The notes: generated by a model not told the origin, from the letters alone. Positions 15,137-23,695 are shown, numbered from the stretch's first letter. The stretch is 39,011 nt of DNA from a virus (IMGVR_UViG_3300037247_001584:1-39011); one strand, 5' to 3'. Numbers and translations: made by a program.

Positions 15137-15456
15137 GGGGCCTCCGAGTCTGGCTCGACAGGTCGAAGCGCCCCGGATGCAGTGAGTGTACAGAGTGGGA
15201 AGAGATAAAGGAAGGTATCCTCTCGCATATGCACGAAGAGACAAAGAAGGAACTATGTTCCGCCTGCCCTTGGGGTATGGATATAGACCCTCTGGTGCCC
15301 TGGCTTTATGATTACGTGCTTATGCAGCTCGCCGGATGCCCTATAGAACGGTGGGAGCTGGACAACGAGGAATGGAAGATGCTTGGTCAGTTCAGTACAG
15401 AGCGTGAATTGTGGATAAAGGAGAACACCCCGAAACATGGCGACAAACATAAGTAA
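14774..15456 (+). CDS. Tail assembly chaperone fusion, gpGT-like, made by -1 frameshift
   Basis: Ribosomes slipping back one base at 15124-15130 continue past the zero-frame stop at 15134 in the frame of a downstream open stretch that ends at 15456. Between the slip site and the first ATG of that stretch (15229) there is no stop in the -1 frame. The extension begins LLGGLRVWLDRSKRPGCSEC and includes a second Cys pair (CSACPWG), so the T part would carry two CxxC pairs, suggesting a zinc site. In lambda, G and G-T made in a fixed ratio are needed for tail assembly. Without the frameshift the downstream part has only a poorly placed ATG, which supports the fusion. Confidence 0.8.
15124..15130 (+). 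promoter_or_regulatory. -1 ribosomal frameshift site A_AAA_AAC
   Basis: The zero-frame codons are aca aaa aac, giving the canonical slippery heptamer A AAA AAC. Six bases downstream a stem can form between GGGGC (15137-15141) and GCCCC (15170-15174), with an inner stem CGAG/CTCG (15145-15148 with 15154-15157). Spacing and structure match known stimulators. Confidence 0.82.
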
Positions 15457-17188
15457 AGAGGAACTCAGGCTAACGGTCGATGATCAGACCGCTGACGGTC
15501 TTAATACCGCCAAGGGTAATGTTGGTGCCCTTCGTAAAAGCGTCAACAAGATGGGTGCCAGCTTCAGGGCTAATTCAGGTTTGATACTAGCGTCTCTGAC
15601 AGCCATAGCCGCCGGAACCGCTGCGGCTGCTATCAAGATGACAACCAATCTTGCCAAAACAGCTGATGAGGCAGGCAAGCTGGCATTCCGAATAGGGGCC
15701 AATGTTGAGGGACTTACTGAACTCCAATTCGTGGCTGAGCGTTCGGGTGTAAAGATATCCGCCCTGAATGTAGGCTTACAGAGGCTGGTGAGGAGGACTG
15801 CGGAGGCGGCAAAGGGTACTGGTGAGGCAAAGGACGCAATAAAGGAGCTGGGTCTCTCAGCAACCGAGTTAAGTAAACTCAAGGCAGATGAACAATTCAC
15901 AAAGGTTGCCGCCGCCCTCGATAAGGTAGAATCCAACGCAGATCGTGTACGCCTGGCGTTTAAACTCTTTGATACAGAAGGTGTATCCCTCTTGCAGACT
16001 CTTCAGAATGGCACAGAGGGCATGGAGGCTATGCGTGAGGAAGCACGTCGTCTGGGCCTTGTCATTGATCAGGATACAGCTGACGCCGCAGCAAGGCTCA
16101 ATGACGAGATAACCAATCTTAAAAATGTACTTCCCGGCCTGGGTAACCTCTTTGGTTCTGAGCTTCTGGACCCATTAGCTGGTGTGGTCAAGCTCGTTAA
16201 GGATATTGCTACAACAGACAACTTCTTAACCAGGTTCGTGAGTAACTGGACAACAGGGGTTGGCATTATCGTAGATAACTGGACAGCTGGCGCGCGGGAG
16301 ATCATCGGCCTTCAGGAAGATGTGGCTGAAAAATCAGACGAGATTGCCAAGAGACAGAGAGAAGCTGCCGCAACTGGCATTACACCCATAAAGACTGAGA
16401 AGGAAGAAAGGGAAGAATTAAAAGAGATCAATCGGCAGGAACGCATAAACGCCGAGCTTGAACGCCTCAGGCTTGCGAACGAGACAGCGGTGCTCACTGG
16501 ATTCGAGCGTGAATTGTTCATGCTGGACACCAAGCATGAGCAGACACTGGAGAAGCTACGGGCACAGGACGCCACAGAGGCAGAGATCAGGGATGCCCAG
16601 AGACTACAGGAAACCCAGAAGGCAATCGCATTCGAGGCCAACTCTTTAAAGATCACGCAGGACGCTGCCAAGGCAGAGGCCAAGGAAAAGGAAGAGCTTA
16701 ATAAGACCATCGAAAAGTTTCAGCGCAACCGTCTTGCTCATGCCGGGGTTATAGCTGACTCACTCTTCCAGCTCACGGGCAAGAAGAACAAGGAACTCTT
16801 CGCAGTCCATAAGGCCTTCGCCATAGGCCAGGCCGGGATAGATACGCATAGGGCAGTCACAGCCGCGCTTGCCAACCCTCCGGGGCCACCCTTCACTTTC
16901 GGTATAGCGGCCCTTGCCGCGGCAAAGGGAGCGTTACAGGTAGCGGCTATAAGCAGTACCACCATGGGCGGTGGCGGTGGAGTAACAGCCGCCGGAGCTG
17001 GCGTTGGAGGAGGCGGTGCGGCCCCTGCGGCCCCTCCCGTACCGGTTGCCCCTGCGCCATCGGAATCATTGATAACTATCAGGATACTCTCAGAGGGGCC
17101 CACTGAGGCAGATTTTATTAACAAGGTCACAACTGAAATAGTTGAAGACATAGGGGATGGACGTGTAACAGTCCAGACGGTGAAATAA
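15437..17188 (+). CDS. Tape measure protein
   Basis: 583 residues. It sets tail length and passes through the tube during DNA ejection. Opening: ISKEELRLTVDDQTADGLNTA, then helical stretches, a hydrophobic Ala-rich segment at about 48-68 (GLILASLTAIAAGTAAAAI), the common tape-measure region ADEAGKLAFRIGANVEGLTELQ, a long Glu/Arg/Lys coiled coil (residues about 290-440), a second small hydrophobic helix (FGIAALAAAKGALQVAAIS) and a Gly/Ala/Pro linker (about 515-550). With about 0.15 nm per residue a tail near 90 nm is expected (inference). The gene overlaps the chaperone fusion by 20 bases and the next gene by one. Confidence 0.9.
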   Translation: MATNISKEELRLTVDDQTADGLNTAKGNVGALRKSVNKMGASFRANSGLILASLTAIAAGTAAAAIKMTTNLAKTADEAGKLAFRIGANVEGLTELQFVAERSGVKISALNVGLQRLVRRTAEAAKGTGEAKDAIKELGLSATELSKLKADEQFTKVAAALDKVESNADRVRLAFKLFDTEGVSLLQTLQNGTEGMEAMREEARRLGLVIDQDTADAAARLNDEITNLKNVLPGLGNLFGSELLDPLAGVVKLVKDIATTDNFLTRFVSNWTTGVGIIVDNWTAGAREIIGLQEDVAEKSDEIAKRQREAAATGITPIKTEKEEREELKEINRQERINAELERLRLANETAVLTGFERELFMLDTKHEQTLEKLRAQDATEAEIRDAQRLQETQKAIAFEANSLKITQDAAKAEAKEKEELNKTIEKFQRNRLAHAGVIADSLFQLTGKKNKELFAVHKAFAIGQAGIDTHRAVTAALANPPGPPFTFGIAALAAAKGALQVAAISSTTMGGGGGVTAAGAGVGGGGAAPAAPPVPVAPAPSESLITIRILSEGPTEADFINKVTTEIVEDIGDGRVTVQTVK

Positions 17189-18612
17189 TGACGATCAACG
17201 CGAAGCCTGCATTACTGTTTCAGAGTGTGTTCAAGGACGGCTTAAGCCTTACTGCCACTGATACGGACGCTGACCCTCAGTACGATGTAGCGAATATAAT
17301 TGATTATCGGCAGGGAACCTTCTGGAAGGCCGCCTCATTAGGCACCAAGATCATCGAGGCAGACATGGGCTCAGCAGTGCCCGTGGACAGCCTGTTCATT
17401 ATCTCCCATAACCTCGGGAGTGCCAGCGCCACAGTATCGGTGGAGTCCAGTCCGGGCTTTAGTCTATCTGATCCTTTTGATGATTCATCCTTTGATACAA
17501 CTAAATTTGCCTCGGTACTTGCCGGAGCCGGCTCGGTGGTGGAGACCACATCTCTGGCTATAAGCGCACCATTGGCAGCTGATGCAGCTCTGGTCTATGA
17601 TAAGCAGATTCTCGGCGAGAGGGCGTTTCCCTGGGCAACCAGGCAAAAGGCAAGCCTTCTGGCGCCAGGACCTACATCAGTTCCGGTTCCTTTCCTTGCT
17701 TTATACCAGGATGCGGCCACTCCGGCTGTGGCAGCTCAGGCAGCTTTCCTTTCCAAGGTTCTGGCTGATATTACTCAGGACACGTTAGGAGATATCAGGT
17801 TCACTTATCTTGATACATCAGATGTCAGGTGGTACTGGGATGGTTCCGACTGGCAGAATACTGATGATGTGGCCTTTGCAGGGGCGATAAATACGGTATA
17901 TGTAACCCGCTTGATCAATGATGGTGTGAACCTTGCATTTGAGATATGGGATTCAACCGAGACCACGCTCCATGAATCCGCGTCCATTCCCTGGACATCT
18001 GTCAAGGCTGAGGCTGATGATGCATATATCTGCTTTGGTAATCCATATACGGACCAGTCAGCCATAACCATTGTATTATCTCTGTATGAGCGTGAGGGAG
18101 AGGCCGGGGGCGTTTATACTAACAGGATCGCAGGGTTCAACCCATCCACTGACCTTGCCATCTTCAAGACCTTCACACAGGTCAGTGTGCGTTACTGGAG
18201 GCTCAAGATAGTAACGGGGGCCATAGCTCCCTTCCTTGCCGTAGCGTTGCTTGGGGAGCGTCTGGAGTTCGAGCGCTGGATACGTGGTTCATTCAAGCCC
18301 AAGCCCCAGACAGCCAAGGGCGAGACCAATACCAATGCAGACGGCCTGTTCATCAACTCTGTGGTGGCGTCATTCATGCTCAAGTACAATCTCAATTTCA
18401 CGAACCTAACGCCAGCGTGGGTAACAGCCAACCTTATCCCGGCCATCGAGGCGCACCTTAAATGGGGCCTCCCATTCGCCTGGCTATGGGATATCGACAA
18501 CCACCCAACAGATATCTACTACGTGCGTGTGCCTTTGGGAACTGAGATAGCTGACCAGTTCGATCGCTCCCGCCAGTCCTTCAACCTCAAGATGACAGGT
18601 GTTACTGAGTAA
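17188..18612 (+). CDS. Distal tail/baseplate protein with inserted beta domain
   Basis: 474 residues. The first 95 residues (DPQYDVANIIDYRQGTFWKA, DSLFIISHNLGSASATV) look like an F5/8 type C or discoidin-like strand set seen in distal tail proteins. Residues about 98-300 form what seems a separate jelly-roll insert (DPFDDSSFDTTKFASVLAGA, DIRFTYLDTSDVRWYWDGSD, ITIVLSLYERE), after which the first domain resumes (VSVRYWRLKIV). The C-terminal 110 residues (FERWIRGSFKPKPQTAKGET through FDRSRQSFNLKMTGVTE) have the shape of a tail-tip ring domain. Position between tape measure and hub agrees. The insert may bind a host glycan or act as decoration. Confidence 0.7.
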   Translation: MTINAKPALLFQSVFKDGLSLTATDTDADPQYDVANIIDYRQGTFWKAASLGTKIIEADMGSAVPVDSLFIISHNLGSASATVSVESSPGFSLSDPFDDSSFDTTKFASVLAGAGSVVETTSLAISAPLAADAALVYDKQILGERAFPWATRQKASLLAPGPTSVPVPFLALYQDAATPAVAAQAAFLSKVLADITQDTLGDIRFTYLDTSDVRWYWDGSDWQNTDDVAFAGAINTVYVTRLINDGVNLAFEIWDSTETTLHESASIPWTSVKAEADDAYICFGNPYTDQSAITIVLSLYEREGEAGGVYTNRIAGFNPSTDLAIFKTFTQVSVRYWRLKIVTGAIAPFLAVALLGERLEFERWIRGSFKPKPQTAKGETNTNADGLFINSVVASFMLKYNLNFTNLTPAWVTANLIPAIEAHLKWGLPFAWLWDIDNHPTDIYYVRVPLGTEIADQFDRSRQSFNLKMTGVTE

Positions 18613-20588
18613 TGGGTTCATTCGCTGACAAAGCAAAGGAGCCATTAATACAGCCCCTGTATATCCTCGCCCTCACTATGGGTATCTGCTCCCGCACTTA
18701 CGGGATATCCCCCTGCACAGCCGGAATAATATTCACAGGCACAGCCACAGCCGGAACGAGCACGAAAATTACTCTTCCGGCTGGTGCCTCGGCTGTTGAC
18801 GATTTCTACAATGGCATGCTCATCAACCTCACAGGCGGCACTGGCAGCGGTCAGGATGAGACCATACTGGATTATGACGGCACCACGAAGGTGGCTACCG
18901 TGGCCACGTGGGGCACGACCCCGGACGCCTCAACTGACTTCGATATCATAGACCGCCCCAACGCCTGCTTTAATACACGCTTCACCTGCCAGGACCCCAC
19001 GAACTATGACCCCACCACCCGGACGGATAAGTATTGCCTTAACGATCGCCCCCTCCCAATAACAGGCGAGACCATAAGGCCGTACATGAGCACCATCCCG
19101 CTCTTCAAGCCATCTACCATAGACCCACGCACCAATATACTCCAGAACTCGTCCATTACTATCAGTCTCCTGGACGAGGCGGATAATGATATAGGGCTGG
19201 ATAAATACCGTGAGTGCCGCACCTATGATCCGGGGACAACCTCCACCTACTGGAGTAAGTGGTTCGCTCGCAATCGCTTCTTCAAGGGAAACCAGGCTGT
19301 CATAAAGCGCGGGATGGCTGGTATGACAGAGGGTGACTACGAGCTCTCGGAATATATCATCGACTCAGGGGAGATGAAGAGCGGCAAAGTTACCATGAAG
19401 CTCAAGGACCCGCTCAAGATACTGGACACTGCGAACGTCCCGGCCGCTACAGACAGCACGGTGGATGGCGCTGTGGCGCTGGACACCGCTACCATCCCGG
19501 TATCTGATGCTAGTATATACAAAGACCCGGCTGTCACCTCCTGGGACGAGGCTGTGATCATCGAGGAGAACATAATCACATATACCGGGATCTCCGGCAA
19601 TGATCTAACCGGGTGTGTCTGGGGGGCCTTCGGTTCTGATAAAGCCAACCTCGTTGGGGGAGAGAAGGTACAGCAGTGCTTTGCGGCTATCAACCGGCCA
19701 GTGCAGGACATACAGGAGCAGAACGCCCTGCGAGGCGGCATGCCATCCGGACAGCTTAATACAGCGGGATGGGCCACCGAGGCAGACCTATGGCTACAGA
19801 AGGCCGAATTTACAGGGTGCGTGTTATCGCCCCGCCCAGCTGTAAAGAACCTTCAGGAACTTATGCGGGACGGCATGCATAATCTGTACTGGAACGAACG
19901 CACCCAGAAGGTAGAGCTCAAGGCCCTGGCCCCGCCATTGCCCACGGACCCCATAGAGAGCATCAATGATAATGATATCTCCGGCCTGCCTGGGTTCGAC
20001 CCCAGGGTGAATGCCCATACCACAAGGGTGTTCATCCATTATGATCTGAAAACGCCCCTTGAGGACGATGACAAAATACAGAACTACGAGAATAACTTCC
20101 TTATCATAAATGAGGATGCCGAGGGTTCTGATCAGTATGACGGTGCGAGCCCGGAGAATATCTTCTCGCGCTGGATAATATCAGATGTATGGGCCGTGGC
20201 CCTGGCTACACGTAGACTCTCCCGGTACCTTAATGGCATCCCCACTATCACAGCCAACCTCACGCATAAGGACTTCGCCCTGCTTAATGTGGGGGACTTC
20301 CTTAACCTCACCACTCGCATGTATCCCAAGGCAACCGGAGAGCCGCAGACCCGCGCTGTGCAGGTAGTGAGTATAGGGCAGACCACTGACGGTAAGTTCA
20401 AGACAGTGATGGAGGACCCGGACTTTCTTGCCGGTGGAGTCATCGGCGGCAAGTATATGGTCATTGCCCCTGCAGGCCAGCCGGACTGGGACAGTGCCAG
20501 TGACGCTGAGAAGCTTTACTGGTACATAGGCGACGCTGCAAATAACCAGCTCGGGGTATTGAATGACCCCGGATTCTATATCGCTTAA
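18612..20588 (+). CDS. Central tail hub / tail tip protein
   Basis: 658 residues, following the distal tail gene with a one-base overlap. The N-terminal part has a Cys-containing segment (GICSRTYGISPCTAG, then RPNACFNTRFTCQDP, YCLND) interrupted by an about 70-residue beta insert (FTGTATAGTSTKITLPAGAS to TSTDFDIID) that also occurs as a module in other phage tail proteins. Then come beta-rich hub-like segments (YELSEYIIDSGEMKSGKVTM, LKDPLKILD) and a C-terminal region (ANLTHKDFALLNVGDFLNLT) typical of tail hubs that organise the tip. Exact family not certain; placement and size support the hub call. Confidence 0.7.
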   Translation: MGSFADKAKEPLIQPLYILALTMGICSRTYGISPCTAGIIFTGTATAGTSTKITLPAGASAVDDFYNGMLINLTGGTGSGQDETILDYDGTTKVATVATWGTTPDASTDFDIIDRPNACFNTRFTCQDPTNYDPTTRTDKYCLNDRPLPITGETIRPYMSTIPLFKPSTIDPRTNILQNSSITISLLDEADNDIGLDKYRECRTYDPGTTSTYWSKWFARNRFFKGNQAVIKRGMAGMTEGDYELSEYIIDSGEMKSGKVTMKLKDPLKILDTANVPAATDSTVDGAVALDTATIPVSDASIYKDPAVTSWDEAVIIEENIITYTGISGNDLTGCVWGAFGSDKANLVGGEKVQQCFAAINRPVQDIQEQNALRGGMPSGQLNTAGWATEADLWLQKAEFTGCVLSPRPAVKNLQELMRDGMHNLYWNERTQKVELKALAPPLPTDPIESINDNDISGLPGFDPRVNAHTTRVFIHYDLKTPLEDDDKIQNYENNFLIINEDAEGSDQYDGASPENIFSRWIISDVWAVALATRRLSRYLNGIPTITANLTHKDFALLNVGDFLNLTTRMYPKATGEPQTRAVQVVSIGQTTDGKFKTVMEDPDFLAGGVIGGKYMVIAPAGQPDWDSASDAEKLYWYIGDAANNQLGVLNDPGFYIA

Positions 20589-20602
20589 CTACAGGAGGAT
20601 GT

Positions 20603-20821
20603 ATGGAATGGTTGGCAGGAGCGATCGTATTACTGGGAGTCATATGGTTGGCCCTAAGAGGCAAGAAGTCGGAAGGTACTATTGAGGCCAGGCTTGAACA
20701 ATCAAATAATAATACGGAGGCACTGAAGAAGAATGCGAAGATCACTGAGCATTACCGTGCTGCTACTCTCGCTGATGCTCGTGACAGCATGCGGGACAAA
20801 GTGCGTAAACATAAACCCTGA
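20603..20821 (+). CDS. Inner-membrane spanin, Rz-like
   Basis: 72 residues: an N-terminal membrane anchor (WLAGAIVLLGVIWLAL) followed by a charged, helical, coiled-coil-like part (SEGTIEARLEQSNNNTEALK). Size and topology fit an i-spanin, and a lipoprotein gene overlaps its 3' half in another frame, the classic Rz/Rz1 layout. Together they would fuse inner and outer membrane in the last step of lysis. A strong AGGAGG precedes the ATG. Confidence 0.82.
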   Translation: MEWLAGAIVLLGVIWLALRGKKSEGTIEARLEQSNNNTEALKKNAKITEHYRAATLADARDSMRDKVRKHKP

Positions 20822-20933
20822 GTTCCCCGTACCTACACTTGCCATACTGAACGCGGTGGACGCTACGGGCAATGAGGAGCTAATAAATTGGGTCTATAAA
20901 GACCTTCAGTCCCTATGGGACAAACTACGATAA
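20733..20933 (+). CDS. Outer-membrane spanin lipoprotein, Rz1-like
   Basis: 66 residues, starting inside the Rz-like gene in a different frame (89-base overlap) and extending beyond it. Signal sequence MRRSLSITVLLLSLMLVTAC with lipobox VTAC, so Cys20 should be lipid-modified. The mature part is short, about 47 residues, with NPEFPVPTLAIL. Composition and nested position identify it as the o-spanin partner. Presence of this pair shows a Gram-negative host. Confidence 0.82.
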   Translation: MRRSLSITVLLLSLMLVTACGTKCVNINPEFPVPTLAILNAVDATGNEELINWVYKDLQSLWDKLR

Positions 20934-20943
20934 CAGGAGATAT

Positions 20944-21273
20944 ATGGAAACTACCAAGATCACAGAGGACGCGATGGTGGACACAAGGAATTTCATACTA
21001 ACATGCAACAAGTTCAGTAACGCGCTGGTCATAACAGCCGAGAACTGCGAGCCATGCCAGTTCCACGGCGGCATCATAGAGATAGGCCGCGCTGTATTGG
21101 ATGCTGAAGGTCTAGTGACTGACAGAATAGATGTCCCGGTCACTGCTTCAGAGATGGATCTCGAACTTCTGCCAGAGGGTAGGATGCGTATATATCAGAT
21201 TATCTGTTCTCGCCCTAAAGCTCTTGGGGTTGCAGTACTGGGAATGATACAACACGGCAAGGAGGTAATTTAG
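20944..21273 (+). CDS. Unknown protein between spanins and tail fibre
   Basis: 109 residues with a good ribosome binding site (CAGGAG) and a strong AAGGAGG near its end serving the next gene. Pattern is beta-rich; two Cys pairs at CEPCQFHGG and single Cys elsewhere. No membrane segment or signal peptide. It may be a small tail-tip or fibre-attachment protein by position. Family not recognised. Confidence 0.6.
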   Translation: METTKITEDAMVDTRNFILTCNKFSNALVITAENCEPCQFHGGIIEIGRAVLDAEGLVTDRIDVPVTASEMDLELLPEGRMRIYQIICSRPKALGVAVLGMIQHGKEVI

Positions 21274-22200
21274 ATGGCACTACAGGCATGGACAGGACAG
21301 GCACCAGGACAGACTGACCCGGACTCTCCGGGTGATACTACCCTGATGGACTCAATCCGTACCGACCTGGCTCACCTTCGTCAGGTGGTGTACGGAAATG
21401 GGTCAGGGGGATTCAATACGCCCATAGACGGGCATAACCATAATGGCACGAACAGTGTCAAGGTTCAGGGAGCGGCTACGGGTACCATAAACCAGGACGC
21501 CATAGGTGCAAGCGCTGTTGGGCAGGGGGAGTTGAAGACAAGTTCCGGTCCTGTTAGTACAGCACTAGCAAGACAAAGTTTAACATTGCCAGGTGGTATT
21601 TATGGATTTTATCCCCGAACCAAAATGAGCACTACCGCTTCGGGTAGTTGGTTGGCGAATATAATTGCTAACGATATTGCAAATGGTAGTATTACAAACC
21701 AAATTGGCTGGACTACATATGCTTCGATTATTCAGTTAGGTGCTGGCGCAGGCGGAACTATTTTTGCGGAGCATGTATTTATAACAGCATCTCCGCCGTA
21801 CAAGGTCGGTAATGCAGACTGGAATCATTTCATGTTCCTGCTGCGCGAGATTAACTCAGAGAAAGTATTATCAGCTTACGAGGCGGAGTGCCCGCCTTGG
21901 CAATATAACGGGAAAACCTGGCTTCCAAAAGACCACAAGGATAGACTGGAAACCATACCTCACCCCTTTGTCGATTATTGGGACAAGGACCCTGCTGATG
22001 ATGGCCTTGAGATCGTGCTGGTTGATCTGAATGAAGTGGATGTTATCGGTTGGCGTGAGAGTAACCATATTAAAGGTAAATGCACCCTTGAGGATATCCA
22101 GGCAGTATTGCCCGGCAAAGGAACTTCCCATCACGTTAAAGATATTGGGGTGCCTGATATTGCCAGATTCAGCGAGAGGGTGAAAATAGTAACTCCATAA
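21274..22200 (+). CDS. Tail fibre / receptor-binding protein
   Basis: 308 residues. The N-terminal 100 residues (GDTTLMDSIRTDLAHLRQVV, TPIDGHNHNGTNSVKVQG, TINQDAIGASAVGQGELKTS) are typical for fibre attachment parts. The middle (about 105-180) is a more AT-rich beta segment. The C-terminal third (YEAECPPWQYNGKTWLPKDH, PHPFVDYWDKDPADDGLEIV) contains a domain with many charged residues that could bind the receptor or act as a chaperone. It is the last late gene and ends 17 bases before a strong terminator, as expected for a host-range gene. Confidence 0.7.
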   Translation: MALQAWTGQAPGQTDPDSPGDTTLMDSIRTDLAHLRQVVYGNGSGGFNTPIDGHNHNGTNSVKVQGAATGTINQDAIGASAVGQGELKTSSGPVSTALARQSLTLPGGIYGFYPRTKMSTTASGSWLANIIANDIANGSITNQIGWTTYASIIQLGAGAGGTIFAEHVFITASPPYKVGNADWNHFMFLLREINSEKVLSAYEAECPPWQYNGKTWLPKDHKDRLETIPHPFVDYWDKDPADDGLEIVLVDLNEVDVIGWRESNHIKGKCTLEDIQAVLPGKGTSHHVKDIGVPDIARFSERVKIVTP

Positions 22201-22217
22201 GTAACCGTATAGTCTCG

Positions 22218-22250
22218 AAGCCCCCGGCTGAAAGGCCGGGGGCTTTTTTT
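22218..22250 (+). terminator. Intrinsic terminator at the end of the late operon
   Basis: AGCCCCCGGC (22219-22228) pairs perfectly with GCCGGGGGCT (22235-22244) around the loop TGAAAG, followed by seven T (22244-22250). It ends the rightward late transcript. On the other strand no T-run follows, so the convergent lipoprotein gene is not terminated by it. Confidence 0.93.
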
Positions 22251-23010
22251 ATGGTATCACATCAAAGATGTAGAACTTTTCATGGAGCGTCTCTGTGGCG
22301 TTCGTAACAGCTACCCTGGCAAGGTAGTTGGTTCTGATATCAAAGCCTCCACTTATCCCTGTAGCAGCTGTAAATGACTGTTCTGGTTCCAGTGAGGGTA
22401 AGTTGCCCCACGCTCTAAAGTTCCCATCGCTCGGAGCATTGTAGTCTATTGCGTATGATGGAGTTTGAGCGCAATCAAGTTTGGGGGGAAAGGTATCGAT
22501 ACAGTACCCTGCGGGAGCTTGCGGTGTGGTCTCATCGCACACTGCCAGCGATGGGCTCACGGTATTATAGAAGAACCCGCCATCCTCCTTCCAGAGTCCG
22601 TTGCAATAATGGCTCATCCCATCATCAGTAGCATAACATTGATTACATCCCCAGTCTTCCCGGTAGAGATATACAGGATTTTCAACCTCTACTATATACA
22701 ACAGGTCATTCGTTATGCTTGTGCTGTTATTTATGATCGTGGTCTCAAGGGTGAGCCAGTCTGCTTCTCTTATTGACTGTTTTCGTATAGGGTCTGTGGC
22801 CACTATCGTGGATAGTGGGGAAGTGAATACCCCGGGCTCCACTGCATTTACTACTGAGCTGACCACAGCGGGCGTATTAAGGAACACGGTATGTATCAGT
22901 ATGTCTCCGGGCTTGAAGCCGTCTGAGGGTATCACAGGGACGCTCCCACCACCACTCCCGCAACCTGTAAGCAGGATGATTACTATTATCAGATATGATA
23001 GTCTTCTCAT
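22249..23010 (-). CDS. Phage-encoded Cys-rich lipoprotein
   Basis: 253 residues. Signal sequence MRRLSYLIIVIILLTGC with lipobox LTGC (Cys17) followed by GSGGGS, a typical linker of outer-membrane lipoproteins. Six further Cys (about 122, 125, 136, 158, 170, 180), including CNQC, could form three disulfides in the periplasm. The last part is a beta domain (NYLARVAVTNATETLHEKFY). No known family. As a lone leftward gene with its own promoter in the lysogeny block, it is likely expressed from the prophage and might change the cell surface or block superinfection (inference). Its stop lies next to the late terminator. Confidence 0.75.
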   Translation of the reverse strand: MRRLSYLIIVIILLTGCGSGGGSVPVIPSDGFKPGDILIHTVFLNTPAVVSSVVNAVEPGVFTSPLSTIVATDPIRKQSIREADWLTLETTIINNSTSITNDLLYIVEVENPVYLYREDWGCNQCYATDDGMSHYCNGLWKEDGGFFYNTVSPSLAVCDETTPQAPAGYCIDTFPPKLDCAQTPSYAIDYNAPSDGNFRAWGNLPSLEPEQSFTAATGISGGFDIRTNYLARVAVTNATETLHEKFYIFDVIP

Positions 23011-23015
23011 GGCCT

Positions 23016-23044
23016 ATTATAGCATGGTATGTGCAGAAGGTCAT
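23016..23044 (-). promoter_or_regulatory. Sigma70-like promoter for the lipoprotein gene, leaderless
   Basis: On the - strand ATGACC, 17 bases, then TATAAT preceded by TGC (extended -10). The -10 ends only six bases before the A of the start codon, and no Shine-Dalgarno is present, so transcription should begin at or next to the ATG. Confidence 0.7.
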
Positions 23045-23076
23045 TAAAATACCACCGCTTATTTTTTACCCTTGGA

Positions 23077-23313
23077 TTATTTAGACCAGAACTTCTTGGA
23101 AGGAATCTTAAGCACACGGAGTGCGGCATTCATGGTTCCTTTCCCTAGCTCACAGCCTTCGCCATGGCATTTAAGGGAATACATGGGGCCATGATGTTCG
23201 CCATTCTTATCTATATCAGACTTGTGTCCGATATGGCGTTCACTGCCTTTGCCTTTTTCTATCTCGATCACGCCGGAGGATTTTAATTTCTGTAGGAACT
23301 TCTTGTAGGTCAT
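23077..23313 (-). CDS. hicA: HicA-like toxin (mRNA interferase)
   Basis: 78 residues. HicA folds as a small double-stranded-RNA-binding-like domain and cleaves mRNA. The opening TYKKFLQKLKSSGV, the GKGSERHI segment with the candidate catalytic His, and the end GKGTMNAALRVLKIPSKKFW match the family pattern (core GSH-like motif, then gTlrsILKqAgI). It starts four bases after the antitoxin stop, so the two are coupled, with the antitoxin first. It contains extra Cys/His (SLKCHGEGCEL) not usual in HicA. Confidence 0.75.
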   Translation of the reverse strand: MTYKKFLQKLKSSGVIEIEKGKGSERHIGHKSDIDKNGEHHGPMYSLKCHGEGCELGKGTMNAALRVLKIPSKKFWSK

Positions 23314-23317
23314 TTGT

Positions 23318-23644
23318 TTAGGCCAGACAGTATTCCAGGTTGCCTACTTTATGATCATGGCGACCGTCTGATATCTTTTTCTTATTGCATTTCTTGGCGT
23401 GAGCCAGCATGGACCAGTACTTGTCAGGCGCTGGCTTGAATACGTTATCCAGGTTATTGTTCTTTGTAGCGAAGTTAAGTTGCGCGATGATCAGGTCCTC
23501 GATATCCTTCTTGACCATAGCAATGCTCTCGCCAGTGGTCACCAGGTCCATCTCAAGGCAGTGCGCTGTAAGCTCTCCATCTTCCTTGTAAATGATAATA
23601 TGTACGGTCAAACCCATACCTTCCTTAATAGCGCTCTGTGCCAT
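23318..23644 (-). CDS. hicB: HicB-like antitoxin
   Basis: 108 residues from the ATG at 23644, which has a good AGGAGA eight bases upstream; a 21-residue longer form has none. The partial RNase H-like fold of HicB is clear: TVHIIIYKEDGELTAHCLEM DLVTTGES-type pattern, then a helix (MVKKDIEDLIIAQLNFA). The C-terminal 45 residues are basic (AHAKKCNKKKISDGRHDHK) and do not show a clear HTH or ribbon-helix-helix. It should bind and block HicA and may control its own promoter. The order HicB-HicA is the reverse of the classic arrangement but is known. Confidence 0.75.
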   Translation of the reverse strand: MAQSAIKEGMGLTVHIIIYKEDGELTAHCLEMDLVTTGESIAMVKKDIEDLIIAQLNFATKNNNLDNVFKPAPDKYWSMLAHAKKCNKKKISDGRHDHKVGNLEYCLA

Positions 23645-23695
23645 ATTCTCTCCTGTTGATTTAATATTTAACCCGATACCTCGCTGCCTGATTTC

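Noticed and set aside
15484-15936. Open frame on the - strand opposite the tape measure gene
   Set aside because: Ala/Leu/Ser-rich shadow of an Ala-rich coiled-coil gene.
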